This document shows, piece by piece, positions 28,323 to 38,190 of a DNA stretch of 64,000 nt. This stretch comes from Accumulibacter sp. (GTDB taxonomy: Bacteria; Pseudomonadota; Gammaproteobacteria; Burkholderiales; Rhodocyclaceae). The notes below the pieces were generated by a model. That model did not search any database and had not been told where the DNA came from. It was given only the letters and a program-made list of their open reading frames with translations. How positions within the stretch are numbered: position 1 is the stretch's first letter; each line of letters begins with the position of its first letter. The DNA is taken from assembly GCF_036625195.1 (NCBI RefSeq), contig NZ_JAZKUG010000001.1:2666001-2730000 (forward strand), written 5' to 3'. Both the position numbers and the translations under genes were made by a program.

Positions 28323-28349
<27 letters not shown>
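27534..28349 (+). CDS. PP2C-type serine/threonine protein phosphatase
   Basis: Metal-dependent (PPM) phosphatase of 271 residues. Metal-binding aspartates occur in QQDRAAI (Asp21), VVADGMGGHAGG (Asp41), LLCSDGLW (about Asp187) and GDGDNIS (about Asp237); CGDSRLYHFR is the conserved central strand. Such proteins oppose Hanks-type kinases or act in partner-switch signalling; no kinase gene is nearby. The C-terminal 20 residues are Ala-rich and low in information. The 3' end overlaps the convergent helicase gene by 27 bases. Confidence 0.92.
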
Positions 28350-29807
<1,458 letters not shown>

Positions 29808-29833
29808 GCGCGGAACCTCGGAATCGGGTCATC

Positions 29834-29859
29834 ATCAGTCTCATATAAGACTGATTATA
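29834..29859 (-). promoter_or_regulatory. Promoter -10 and overlapping palindrome upstream of rhlE
   Basis: On the minus strand TATAAT (29859-29854) is followed immediately by a 22-bp near-perfect palindrome (29834-29855, half-site ATCAGTCT, 10 of 11 pairs matched). Transcription should start inside the palindrome, some 20-30 bases before the rhlE ATG. It could be an operator or a 5' hairpin in the mRNA. No strong -35 is seen. Confidence 0.5.
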
Positions 29860-29916
29860 CATCGCTTGCCAAACGGCGGTCGGCTGCGCCGCACCGGCTG
29901 ACCGAGCGCCACCGGC

Positions 29917-32007
29917 TCAACCCCCGCCCAGACGGCGAAGGGCAGTTTCTGCGGCGGCGTCGAAGAGGCCGATGCGTGACACGATGCGTGCCCCACCGGT
30001 GGCAATCTGCCGGTCGAAGAAGGAGCGATGCGCCGCCACCGCCCAAATCCAGTCCGGGTTGAACAGGAGGATCGTCGCCCCGGCCGGGTCCAGCCAGCAG
30101 CTCAGACCACACAGTGGTGCGGCATCCGGCAGGTTGAAGCGCAGCCATTCCCCGACCTGGAAGTCGGCCGTGGCGCCTGCCTGCGGCGGACGCTCGCTGC
30201 TCGCACTGCCCAGGTAGCGTACTCGTCTTCCGTCGTTCTCGAGCAGTTGCGCTCCGCTTCCAGCAGCCTCCTTGAGCGCCTCTGCGAACCTGCTCGTCGG
30301 TCGCGTGCCTGCTGCCCCCTCTCCTGCCGGGGCAGCAGCCGGCTGGTTGCGCAGGGCTGCCGTCTGCAGCTCGAAGAGCCGGTCGAGGAAGGGCGTGCGC
30401 TCGGCCGCGCTGATGCCGATTCCGTCGAGGCCGTCGGCGATTCGTTTGAGCAGTGAGGAAGCCATCCCGGCCAGCCGCTTGCGCTCCTCTGGGCCCTGTT
30501 TCGGCAGCACGCTCCAGATCAGATCGTCGGCGGTCCGGCTGTGTTGCTGCCAGCGCTTGCCGTTTGGGCCCCCGTCGGCGCCGGCAGAGATCATCACGCG
30601 CAGCCAGTACGTCTCGAGAAAGGCGGCGATCTCGGCTGCGTGTGTCCGTGCCAGGCTGGTTCGCAGCCAGGTCGCAGCCAGTTGGCTGGCGTATCGTCTG
30701 CTCTCGTGCGCGCGCACCATCTGCGCGTACGGTTCGGCAGACGCCCGGATCGCCCGCTCGCGCTCGTCGATCAGCGCTGCGAGATCGGCGAGCAGGCTGT
30801 CGAGATCGATCGGTTGCCGTGCGAGCGCTGCCCGCGCCGTTGTTGCCAGCCGGCACAGCCGCGCGCACAGCGGGTGCCCCGATGGCGCATCGCGCGGCAG
30901 GCCCAGCGCCGCATGGCCGATCCGGTTGAGCAGCAGGCGGGCGGGGTGCATCTCGTTGGCGAGCAGCGCCGGATCGACGAGCGCCACTTTCAGCACGGGA
31001 ATCTGCAGGTTGCCAAGCAACGCGCGGATGACATCCGGCAACTCATCCGACTCGAACATGGCCTCGAAGATCAGCGCCATGGTGTCGATGATGACCGCCT
31101 CCGGTCGCCCCGCCGGCAGGTCGAGATCCTGTGATCGCGGCGCAGCAGTGCCGGCAGCGCTGGTCGCCGTGCCGTCTGCTGTCGAGGCGCGCGCCTCGAG
31201 TGCCGTCAGGCGGGCGAGCAGGTGCTGGAGCATGACGAGCGCTGCCGTGTCGAGCGTCGGACTGCCGGCCTGCAGTCTATCATCGCCGGCCAACGGGGCT
31301 GCGCTGGCCGTTGGCGTGCCGGCGGTCTGCTGCCGGACCAAGTCCTGCAGTGCCGAACTCGACGCCTGGCCATGGCCGGCCGGGCTCCGTGGCGATGGCG
31401 CCGTCACCGTTCCCGTGTCCGCCTTCGGCCGCCGCTCGGTCGGCGCGGCTTCGACCCCCTGGCTGGCGAGGAAGTCGTCGATCTCGCCGTAGACCAGGGG
31501 AAGTTGCTGCAGCAGCCGCTGTTCGATCCGATCGAGCAGGGTCAGCGCCTCGTCGAGGCTGCGGGCGGCCTCGCGCGACAGCGCCCAGAGTCCGAGGCAG
31601 ATGACTTCCGGACCCAGTGGTTCGTCGCCGTCGTTGCTCGCCGCCCAGCCGAGCAGGGTCCGGTAGCGCGACTGGCAGCGGGACAGAGCGCGCCCGCCAG
31701 CCTCACGCAGGCGGCTGCCGAGGTTGCGGATGCGGATGTCGAGTTCGAGATCGTCGTCGCCCATCAGGGTAAGGCGCGAAGCCGTCAACTCGCTGGCCTG
31801 CCCGAAGTCGTGGTCCGAGTGGTTGGACAACAGCTCGTCATGCGCGTCGCCGATCTCTCGCTCGAAAGCCTCTGCGGCCGCCGGCGAATTTGCGGCGCAG
31901 ATTCTGACGACATCACCCAGCCGGCGCTGGAGAATCTCCCTGCTGGCGCGGGTCAGAGCGAGTTGCCGCTCGCCGGGGCGACTGGTTGGCGGTTCGTGAG
32001 GAGGCAT
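29917..32007 (-). CDS. DUF1631 family protein
   Basis: A 696-residue cytoplasmic protein of the DUF1631 family, restricted mainly to beta- and gammaproteobacteria and often mislabelled thymidine phosphorylase. The N-terminal third is helical (about 1-190), a Pro/Ala/Ser/Thr-rich linker runs about 190-290, and the rest is helical up to about 590. The final 100 residues (VGEWLRFNLPD, CGLSCWLDPAGATILLFNPDW, RIVSRIGLFD) look like a compact beta domain resembling PilZ folds, but I see no RxxxR c-di-GMP motif. No enzymatic residues can be named. A -10 element within a perfect inverted repeat lies 110 bases upstream. Confidence 0.8.
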   Translation of the reverse strand: MPPHEPPTSRPGERQLALTRASREILQRRLGDVVRICAANSPAAAEAFEREIGDAHDELLSNHSDHDFGQASELTASRLTLMGDDDLELDIRIRNLGSRLREAGGRALSRCQSRYRTLLGWAASNDGDEPLGPEVICLGLWALSREAARSLDEALTLLDRIEQRLLQQLPLVYGEIDDFLASQGVEAAPTERRPKADTGTVTAPSPRSPAGHGQASSSALQDLVRQQTAGTPTASAAPLAGDDRLQAGSPTLDTAALVMLQHLLARLTALEARASTADGTATSAAGTAAPRSQDLDLPAGRPEAVIIDTMALIFEAMFESDELPDVIRALLGNLQIPVLKVALVDPALLANEMHPARLLLNRIGHAALGLPRDAPSGHPLCARLCRLATTARAALARQPIDLDSLLADLAALIDERERAIRASAEPYAQMVRAHESRRYASQLAATWLRTSLARTHAAEIAAFLETYWLRVMISAGADGGPNGKRWQQHSRTADDLIWSVLPKQGPEERKRLAGMASSLLKRIADGLDGIGISAAERTPFLDRLFELQTAALRNQPAAAPAGEGAAGTRPTSRFAEALKEAAGSGAQLLENDGRRVRYLGSASSERPPQAGATADFQVGEWLRFNLPDAAPLCGLSCWLDPAGATILLFNPDWIWAVAAHRSFFDRQIATGGARIVSRIGLFDAAAETALRRLGGG

Positions 32008-32112
32008 CGGTCAAGCCTTCGGGTTGCCCGCACAGATCTCGGGTGGTCTCGTTTGTTGTATCGTAATACGGCTCGGTGGGCCGCTGCAGACCGCGTTGCA
32101 GCGGCGGCGGGA

Positions 32113-32136
32113 TCGTCGTCCGATTATAGACGACGA
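32113..32136 (-). promoter_or_regulatory. TATAAT flanked by a perfect 8-bp inverted repeat, upstream of the DUF1631 gene
   Basis: TCGTCGTC (32113-32120) and GACGACGA (32129-32136) enclose CGATTATA, which on the minus strand reads as a consensus TATAAT (32128-32123). A weak TTCATG -35 lies 18 bases upstream. A repressor bound to the repeat would cover the -10 box. It points to the DUF1631 gene, leaving a leader of about 105 bases. Confidence 0.45.
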
Positions 32137-32244
32137 CATCCGTCGCCATGAACGGCTTTGCACGATGACACCGAGCTTTTCGCCTCGCGCATGGGCGTGC
32201 CGAGGCTCTTGTTGACCGTCGCCGGGTGACGGGTGGGAGAAGAG

Positions 32245-33282
32245 ATGCAACGGAGATTCCTTGGCAACAGCGACCTGCAGGTGTCGGAGATCTGTCTCGG
32301 CACGATGACCTTCGGACAACAGAACAGCGCAGCGGAAGGCCACGCACAGCTCGACCGGGCGCTGGCAGCCGGGATCAACTTCATCGACACCGCCGAGATG
32401 TATCCGGTGCCACCGCGCGCGGCAAGCTGCGGCCGCACCGAGGAGATCATCGGCAGCTGGCTGCGCGGGCAGGCGCGCGATCGCCTGGTGATTGCCAGCA
32501 AGGCTGCCGGACCGTCGCGCGGTCTCCACTGGATACGCGGCGGCGAACACGCATTCGACTACGGCAGCCTGCGCAGCGCGGTCGAGGGCTCGCTGCGGCG
32601 ACTGCAGATCGACCACATCGACCTCTATCAACTGCACTGGCCGGCGCGCAATCAGCCGATGTTCGGCCAGTGGCAATTCGATCCGGCCAAGGAGCACGCG
32701 GCGACGCCGATCCTGGAAACGATCGAGGCTCTGGCGAGGCTGATGTGCGAGGGCAAGATCCGCCACTATGGCCTGTCGAACGAGCATCCCTGGGGCGTCA
32801 TGGAATTCGTCCGCCTTGCCCGCGAGAACGGTCTGCCGCGACCGGTCTCGCTGCAGAATGCCTACAACCTGCTGAACCGGGTGTATGAGAACGGGCTCGC
32901 CGAGGTCTGCCACCGCGAGGGGGTCAGCCTGTTGCCCTACTCGCCGCTCGCCTTCGGCGTCCTGACCGGAAAGTACCTGCGCGATCCGCAGGCGGCAGGT
33001 CGCATCAACGAATTCCCGGGTTTCGGCCAGCGCTACGGCAAGGCGGGCGTCGCGTCGGCGGTGGGCGCCTACGTCGAACTGGCGGCCCGGCACGGGCTGA
33101 CGCCGACGCAGCTGGCACTGGCCTTCGTCTACTCACGCTGGTTCGTCGCCAGCACGATCATCGGCGCCACCAGCGTCGCGCAACTCGACGAGGACCTGGC
33201 GGCGTTGGCTCTGCCCGTGTCGCCCGCGCTGTTGGCTGAGGTCGACGGGATCCACATGCGCCACGCCAATCCGGCTCCGTGA
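32245..33282 (+). CDS. Aldo/keto reductase (Tas-like)
   Basis: NADP(H)-dependent oxidoreductase of 345 residues with the AKR (beta/alpha)8 fold. It shows LGTMTFGQQN (about 16-25), FIDTAEMYPVPP with catalytic Asp and Tyr (about 46-57), a Lys in VIASKAAG (about 82-89), and YQLHWPARNQ with active-site His (about 129). GKIRHYGLSNEHPW and the C-terminal STIIGATS bind the cofactor. Length and the YPVPP motif match the Tas subgroup. ATG at 32245 has GGGAGAAGAG before it; GTG at 32233 would add four residues. Physiological substrate unknown. Confidence 0.92.
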   Translation: MQRRFLGNSDLQVSEICLGTMTFGQQNSAAEGHAQLDRALAAGINFIDTAEMYPVPPRAASCGRTEEIIGSWLRGQARDRLVIASKAAGPSRGLHWIRGGEHAFDYGSLRSAVEGSLRRLQIDHIDLYQLHWPARNQPMFGQWQFDPAKEHAATPILETIEALARLMCEGKIRHYGLSNEHPWGVMEFVRLARENGLPRPVSLQNAYNLLNRVYENGLAEVCHREGVSLLPYSPLAFGVLTGKYLRDPQAAGRINEFPGFGQRYGKAGVASAVGAYVELAARHGLTPTQLALAFVYSRWFVASTIIGATSVAQLDEDLAALALPVSPALLAEVDGIHMRHANPAP

Positions 33283-33411
33283 ACACGGGTCGGTGAGGGT
33301 GTCGCCAGAAGGTGGAATCCGCAGTAGCGCGCGGCTCCCGGGTCGATGATCAGCGGGTCAGCGGGCAATGCGCGAGCGCTGCTGACCACATGTGGGACGA
33401 CGCGGCGGTTT

Positions 33412-33813
33412 CTACTCCTTCGCCGTGGGCTTCGGCGTCGACTTGCCTTCGCCTTCCGTGGGCTCGCCGGCGGCAGCCCTCTTCTTCTTGCTGCCGGGTG
33501 GTTGCGGCGGTGGCAGCTGTGGCTCGACGGTTTCGAGCTTGTTCTCGCGCATGTAGATGTCCATGTCGCGCCACCCCTCGTAGATCGAGGCCTTCGGCAG
33601 CCACGAGTAGATCGAATAGCAGTCCTCGATCGCCCGCCCCGATTGTCGGCACGCGCCGCCAACTGCCTTGCCCTCGGCGTCCAGGCGCGCGAGCTTGGCG
33701 CCGGCCGGCTCGATACCGACCGCCTGCTGTGCCGAGTCGCAGGCGCTCAGGCCAGGCAGCAGCCAGCAGGCGATCAGGAGGGTACGGAATGGCAGGCGCG
33801 CACGATCGAACAC
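33412..33813 (-). CDS. Small predicted lipoprotein
   Basis: A 133-residue predicted lipoprotein beginning at GTG 33813, with GGGAAG five to ten bases upstream. The signal sequence (FRTLLIACWLLPGLSAC) ends in a lipobox at Cys25. The mature part has two more Cys in GACRQSGRAIEDCYSIYSWLPKA, shown in its key residues, followed by YEGWRDMDIYMRENKL and a Lys/Pro-rich tail. I do not recognise the family. It faces the aldo/keto reductase gene convergently and is divergent from ugpB. Confidence 0.7.
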   Translation of the reverse strand: MFDRARLPFRTLLIACWLLPGLSACDSAQQAVGIEPAGAKLARLDAEGKAVGGACRQSGRAIEDCYSIYSWLPKASIYEGWRDMDIYMRENKLETVEPQLPPPQPPGSKKKRAAAGEPTEGEGKSTPKPTAKE

Positions 33814-34109
33814 GGTGCTTCCCGGGAAGCTGAAGATCAGTCGCGCATTGTAACCACAATCGACGGATCGCTGCCTGCGACTCGCGGCGTTGATCGGCGG
33901 AAATGCACGTTCCGTTCCGCTTCCACACTCAACTGCGCAAGCCCTCAGCCAGCGGTGCAAGCACCGCGAGCGGGTGCGGTCGTTGACGACGACCAACGGG
34001 AAGGCGCGGCGGCACAGAGGGTCCGCTGGCGGGCAGGTCGCATCGTCGTCCAAGGCGTCGCCACCTGCCGCTATAATCGCACTCTTTTTTCCGCTACCGA
34101 AGGACTGCC
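33814..34109. other. Gene-free region before ugpB
   Basis: About 296 bases between a lipoprotein gene (-) and ugpB (+). The only clear signal is the TATAAT at 34072. No coding frame looks real. Confidence 0.5.
34072..34077 (+). promoter_or_regulatory. Consensus -10 element of the ugpB promoter
   Basis: TATAAT 32 bases before the ugpB ATG, followed by a T-rich start region. A matching -35 hexamer is not obvious, so an activator could be required. Confidence 0.5.
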
Positions 34110-35390
34110 ATGCTCTTGCGCAAATTCCTCCCGACGGCACTGGCTCTTGCCCTTGCCGCTTCCATTCCCGGCGTGACGGCGGCCGCGCCGGCCGAGATCC
34201 TGCTGTCGCACCAGCTCGACGAGGAGCGCGCCGAGCGCGTCGAGAAGGTGATCGAACGCTTCAACGGCAGCCAGAAGGATTACCAGGTCAAGCTGGTGCG
34301 CCGTGTGCAGGGCGAGCCGGCGACGGACCTCAACCTTGCCACGCGTGAGGAGCAGGGGCACTACGTTGCAGCCAAGGCAGCGTTCAAGCCGATCCAGCAG
34401 ATCATGAGCGAAGCCGGAATTCCCTTCGACGGCAGCGGTATCGCGCCCGAACTGCGCGTCGGACTGACCGATGCAAGAGGCAACCTGGCAGCGCTGCCGC
34501 TCGCTCTCGCCACCCCGATCCTGTTCATCAACAAGGGAGAGTTCCGCAAGGCGGGGCTCGATCCGGAGAAGCCCCCGCGGACCTGGGCCGAAGTGCAGAA
34601 GGCGGCAGACAAACTGTTCGACGCCGGCAGCAAGTGCCCGTACACCACATCCTGGCCGGCATGGGTGCATATCGACAACCTCAGTGCCTGGAACGGTGTC
34701 GAGGTGGCGGATGCCAAGGGTACCCTGGTCTTCAACGGCCTGCCGCAGGTGAAGCACACGGCGCTGCTGACGACCTGGGCGAAAGCGCGCTTCTTCATCT
34801 ATTTCGGCCGCCGCGACGAGGCGGACAGGCGCTTCGCCGAAGGCGAGTGCGGCATGCTGACCTCTTCATCGTCGCTTTTCGGTGCGTTGCACGAGAGCCG
34901 CAAGGTTGACACCGGAGTGTCGCCGCTGCCTTATCACGACGACATCCAGGGAGCACCGCAGCAGACGCTCGCCGGTGGGGCCTCGCTGTGGGCGGCTGGC
35001 GGCAGGAAGCCGGCCGACTACAAGGGAATCGCGCAGTTCGTCCGCTTCCTGATGGAACCCAGTCTGCAGGTCGAGTTCACCGCCGCATCGGGCTTCCTGC
35101 CGATGACCGCCGCCGCGCGCGCCGCCGCTGGCAGCAAGCTGTTGCAGGCCGATGTCGCTGGTCTCAACATCGCCTATCGCCAGTTGCAGGGCCCCGCGGC
35201 GCTGCGTCCGATCCGCGTTTCCGAGATCGAGAAGGTGCGCATCATCGTCGAGGAGGAACTCGAGGCAGCCTGGTCCGGCAAGACGCCGGCCAAGGAGGCG
35301 CTCGACGTCGCCGTGCAGCGGGGCAACCTGGTCATGAACAAAGTGCCTGCGGCAGCGGCAAAGGCAAAGGCGCCAGCCAGGAAGAAGTGA
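34110..35390 (+). CDS. ugpB: Periplasmic binding protein for sn-glycerol 3-phosphate/glycerophosphodiesters (UgpB-like)
   Basis: Family 1 extracellular solute-binding protein of 426 residues with a Sec signal peptide (1-25, ending TAAA). The region TSWPAWVHIDNLSAWNG and the SSSSLFGALHES stretch match the UgpB ligand cleft. The C terminus ends in an Ala/Lys tail (PAAAAKAKAPARKK). No ugpA, ugpE or ugpC permease genes are adjacent; instead a phosphodiesterase gene of the same pathway overlaps its stop (GTGA). The transporter parts may lie elsewhere. Confidence 0.88.
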   Translation: MLLRKFLPTALALALAASIPGVTAAAPAEILLSHQLDEERAERVEKVIERFNGSQKDYQVKLVRRVQGEPATDLNLATREEQGHYVAAKAAFKPIQQIMSEAGIPFDGSGIAPELRVGLTDARGNLAALPLALATPILFINKGEFRKAGLDPEKPPRTWAEVQKAADKLFDAGSKCPYTTSWPAWVHIDNLSAWNGVEVADAKGTLVFNGLPQVKHTALLTTWAKARFFIYFGRRDEADRRFAEGECGMLTSSSSLFGALHESRKVDTGVSPLPYHDDIQGAPQQTLAGGASLWAAGGRKPADYKGIAQFVRFLMEPSLQVEFTAASGFLPMTAAARAAAGSKLLQADVAGLNIAYRQLQGPAALRPIRVSEIEKVRIIVEEELEAAWSGKTPAKEALDVAVQRGNLVMNKVPAAAAKAKAPARKK

Positions 35391-36181
35391 ACACGGCGCG
35401 GTTCGGCTGGCGCCTGCCGCGCGTGTTTGCGCACCGCTGCGGCGGTGCGCTGGCACCCGAGAACACCCTAGCCGGCCTGCGCATCGCCGCCCGTCTCGGC
35501 ATCACGGCGGTCGAGTTCGACGTCATGCTGTCGGCCGACGGCTCGCCATGGCTGGTCCACGACGAGACCCTCGAGAGGACCACCACCGGTGTCGGCCGTG
35601 TCTGCGCCAGCAGCGATGCGCAACTGCACGAGCTCGACGCAGGCATTCGCCGTCACCCGGCTTTTGCCGGTGAAAGGGTGCCGACCCTGGCGGCGGCAGC
35701 GGCCGCCTGTCGTCAGCTCGGGCTGCATGCCAACGTCGAGATCAAGCCGGCGGCCGGCTGCGAGGAGCTGACCGGCAGCGTCGTCGCGCGGCAGGTGCAG
35801 CAGCTGTGGGCCGGTACCGAGCAGCCACTCGTCTCCTCCTTCTGCGAGGCCGCTCTGCAGGCAGCACGCGCGGTGGTTCCGACCCTGACGCTGGGCTGCC
35901 TCTTCGAGCGCGTCCCCACCGACTGGCGCGAACGCCTGCGCCGGCTCGGGGCCGCGACGCTGCACTGCGATGCCGGGCTGGTCGACGATGGGGTCATCGC
36001 CGAAGCGCGCGCCTGCGACATTCCACTTCTCTGCTACACGGTCAATGATCCGGTTCTGGCGTCGGCGCTGTTCGTGCGTGGCGTCGCTGCCGTGTTTAGC
36101 GATCGCATCGATCTCATTGGCGATGACGAGGTGGCAGGGGGGTGCCCGACAAAGCATCGCAGCGGCGGCAGCCGCCGGTAG
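35387..36181 (+). CDS. ugpQ: Glycerophosphodiester phosphodiesterase
   Basis: Cleaves glycerophosphodiesters to glycerol 3-phosphate and an alcohol. The 264-residue protein has the GDPD fold signature: AHRCGGALAPENTLAGL (about 15-31) with the catalytic His-Arg and Glu-Asn, VEFDVMLSADG (metal Glu/Asp, about 45-55), LVHDETLERTTTG (catalytic His, about 59-71) and NVEIKPA (about 120-126). GTG at 35387 overlaps the ugpB stop by four bases, so the two are coupled. No signal peptide, hence cytoplasmic. The last 20 residues are unlike the family. Confidence 0.92.
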   Translation: MNTARFGWRLPRVFAHRCGGALAPENTLAGLRIAARLGITAVEFDVMLSADGSPWLVHDETLERTTTGVGRVCASSDAQLHELDAGIRRHPAFAGERVPTLAAAAAACRQLGLHANVEIKPAAGCEELTGSVVARQVQQLWAGTEQPLVSSFCEAALQAARAVVPTLTLGCLFERVPTDWRERLRRLGAATLHCDAGLVDDGVIAEARACDIPLLCYTVNDPVLASALFVRGVAAVFSDRIDLIGDDEVAGGCPTKHRSGGSRR

Positions 36182-36245
36182 TTCCAGCACCTTCGCGGAC
36201 GCGCCCGTGCCGCGGCCAAGGCGACGGTTGCTTGTGCCGCGCTGA

Positions 36246-36700
36246 GGTCCCTGCCAGCCTGCCCGGGTCGCCTACCTGTCGGCCGACTTGCGGGAGCATC
36301 CGGTCGGTTTGCAGATCGGCGAGCTGATCGAAGCGCATGGCCGCGGCAACGTCGAGTGCTTCGCCGTCCATTCCGGTCCGCGGCTCAACGGTGACGCCAC
36401 GTATCGCCGATTGCGCACGGCCCTCGACAAATTCCTCGACATCACGCGGCTGTCCGGCGAGGAGGCAGCAAGCAGGCTGTGCGCACTCGAGATCGGCATC
36501 TTCGTTGATCCGGGCGGCCACACGCTCGACGCTCGCACGGGCATCGTTGCCCGACGGCCGGCGCCGGTTCAGGTCCGCTGGCTCGGGTGTCCGGGGACTT
36601 CCGGTCTGTCTGCGATCGACTACCTGCTGGCCGACCGCTATGTGGCGCCGTCGGGCGGCAGGAATGTGGCGCCTGCCGAGGTCTTCGCGAGGGCAGGCCG
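36246..36700 (+). pseudogene. Remnant of a SPINDLY/O-GlcNAc-transferase-type glycosyltransferase (GT41)
   Basis: A frame opening right after a stop at 36243 reads RVAYLSADLREHPVG, then FLDITRLSGEEAASRL, EIGIFVDPGGHTLDARTG, RPAPVQVRWLGCPGTSG and IDYLLADRYVAP. This is the ordered core of GT41 enzymes. Similarity stops near 36665; the N-terminal TPR repeats and the C-terminal UDP-binding half are both missing, and there is no sensible start codon. I read it as a gene fragment left after deletion, not a working enzyme. Confidence 0.75.
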
Positions 36701-36891
36701 GAGCATTGGCGGCGTAGCCAACGTCGTCGCCCGGCGGATGAACGTGCGCGCGGCGTGCCGGAAATCGATCGACCGCAGCGGCAGCGGTGCTCCCTGCTTT
36801 CTCGTTGCCCTGCGAGCCGGACTTTCCCCGACCTCTTTCCTTTCCCTCGTCTTACCGCGTCTGGCGGGTCACCAGGCTGCGCGCGGCGGGT

Positions 36892-38148
36892 CTACCCGCC
36901 GTTGCCGTTCAGCCAGCGCAGTGCGACGCTGAGGCAGGTGTTGAGCGCTTGTCGATCCAGGTGCCCCGGCAATTGGCCGAGCAGCGCGTCGCAGCCACTG
37001 GCGTCGTCGTTGTCGAAACACTCGAGCAGCGCGAGGATGCTCCCGAGGAGGCCGGCGTGCTCACAGAGCGCGGTGCGCACTTCGTCCTCGACGGCGATCT
37101 GCGCGAGGATCTCGTCGATCGGCAGCCCTAGCGCTGCCGGCATCATCGACAGGATGCCGGTCATGAAAGCCAGGTCGGCCAGCCTGCCGTTCGCTCCCGA
37201 CGGGTCGCCAGTGATCAGCAGCTCCATCATGCGTCCGCGCAGGGCAGCCACCTGCAGCAGCGGTGAGTTTGCCGGGTCGCTGGCAACGCTGCCCGGCGCG
37301 AGCAGCAGCAGCGACAGCCAGCGCTGCAGATGGCGCCGCCCGAAGAGGTTGATCGCATGGCGCAGCGAGGTCACCGGCTGCGACAGGCGGTTGCCGCGGT
37401 GTCCGACCGAGTTGACGATGCGCAGGAGATTGAGCGTCAGCGCCGGTTCGTGCTTGAACGCGTCCTCGATCAGCGCCACATCGACATCGCGCCCGACGAG
37501 GTTGATCAGGCGGATCAGCGCCGCCTGCGAAGCTGAAAGGCGGCGGCCGCTGACGATTTCGGCCTGCGCGAAATGGCGCCCCTGAAAGAGCGTGAAGCCG
37601 AGGTTGCGGCAACGATCCATCAGCTCGCGGCTGTCGACCCCTTGCGCCAGCAGCTTGATCGGCAGGTTGCGCAACGAGCCGGCGAGGTTGCCGAGCGTGC
37701 GCTGGTCCGTCGTGCCGGCGTCGATCTTGATGACATCGACCATCGGCAGCAGCGGCCGGCTGCGATCATCGATGCCGCGGTAGTCGGCGAGTGCCAGCGT
37801 GTAGCCGCGTTCGTGCAGGCAGCGGCAACGGATCTGGACCGCCTTGTCCGGCGGGCGGTCGAGCAGCAGTTCAAGGACGACGCCGGCCGCCGGCAGCAGC
37901 TCGATCGCCTCCTGCTGCAGGAAGTCCGGCGTGATGCCGAGGTAGGCGCAGGTGTTGCCGAGAGCGCTGTGCATGCCCAGCTCGAGGTAGGCAGCACAGA
38001 GAGCGGCGGTGTTCAGCGTCTGCTGACGCTCGTCGGTGTCGGGTTCGGCACTGCGCAGCAGCAGCTGGTAACCGGCGAGTTCCTGCTGCCGGCTGACGAT
38101 CGGCTGGCGAAAGAGAAAGGCTTTCCGCAGGGCTTGCTCGGTGATCAC
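36892..38148 (-). CDS. HDOD-domain signalling protein with degenerate EAL domain (YuxH-like)
   Basis: A 418-residue protein with an N-terminal EAL-like domain (about 1-195, opening RQPIVSRQQELAGYQLLLR) and a C-terminal HDOD domain (about 200-400, with FKHEPALTLNLLRIVNS and LRHAINLFGRRHLQRWL). The EAL motif itself is replaced by QLL and the metal-binding Glu/Asp set is not visible, so no c-di-GMP hydrolysis is expected. GTG start at 38148 has GGAGGA upstream. Last gene of the minus-strand run that begins with ilvE, 42 bases after algC. Confidence 0.88.
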   Translation of the reverse strand: MITEQALRKAFLFRQPIVSRQQELAGYQLLLRSAEPDTDERQQTLNTAALCAAYLELGMHSALGNTCAYLGITPDFLQQEAIELLPAAGVVLELLLDRPPDKAVQIRCRCLHERGYTLALADYRGIDDRSRPLLPMVDVIKIDAGTTDQRTLGNLAGSLRNLPIKLLAQGVDSRELMDRCRNLGFTLFQGRHFAQAEIVSGRRLSASQAALIRLINLVGRDVDVALIEDAFKHEPALTLNLLRIVNSVGHRGNRLSQPVTSLRHAINLFGRRHLQRWLSLLLLAPGSVASDPANSPLLQVAALRGRMMELLITGDPSGANGRLADLAFMTGILSMMPAALGLPIDEILAQIAVEDEVRTALCEHAGLLGSILALLECFDNDDASGCDALLGQLPGHLDRQALNTCLSVALRWLNGNGG

Positions 38149-38190
38149 GATGGCTCCTCCTGGGCGCTGTGCCGGGTCGCTGGCGGCCGC

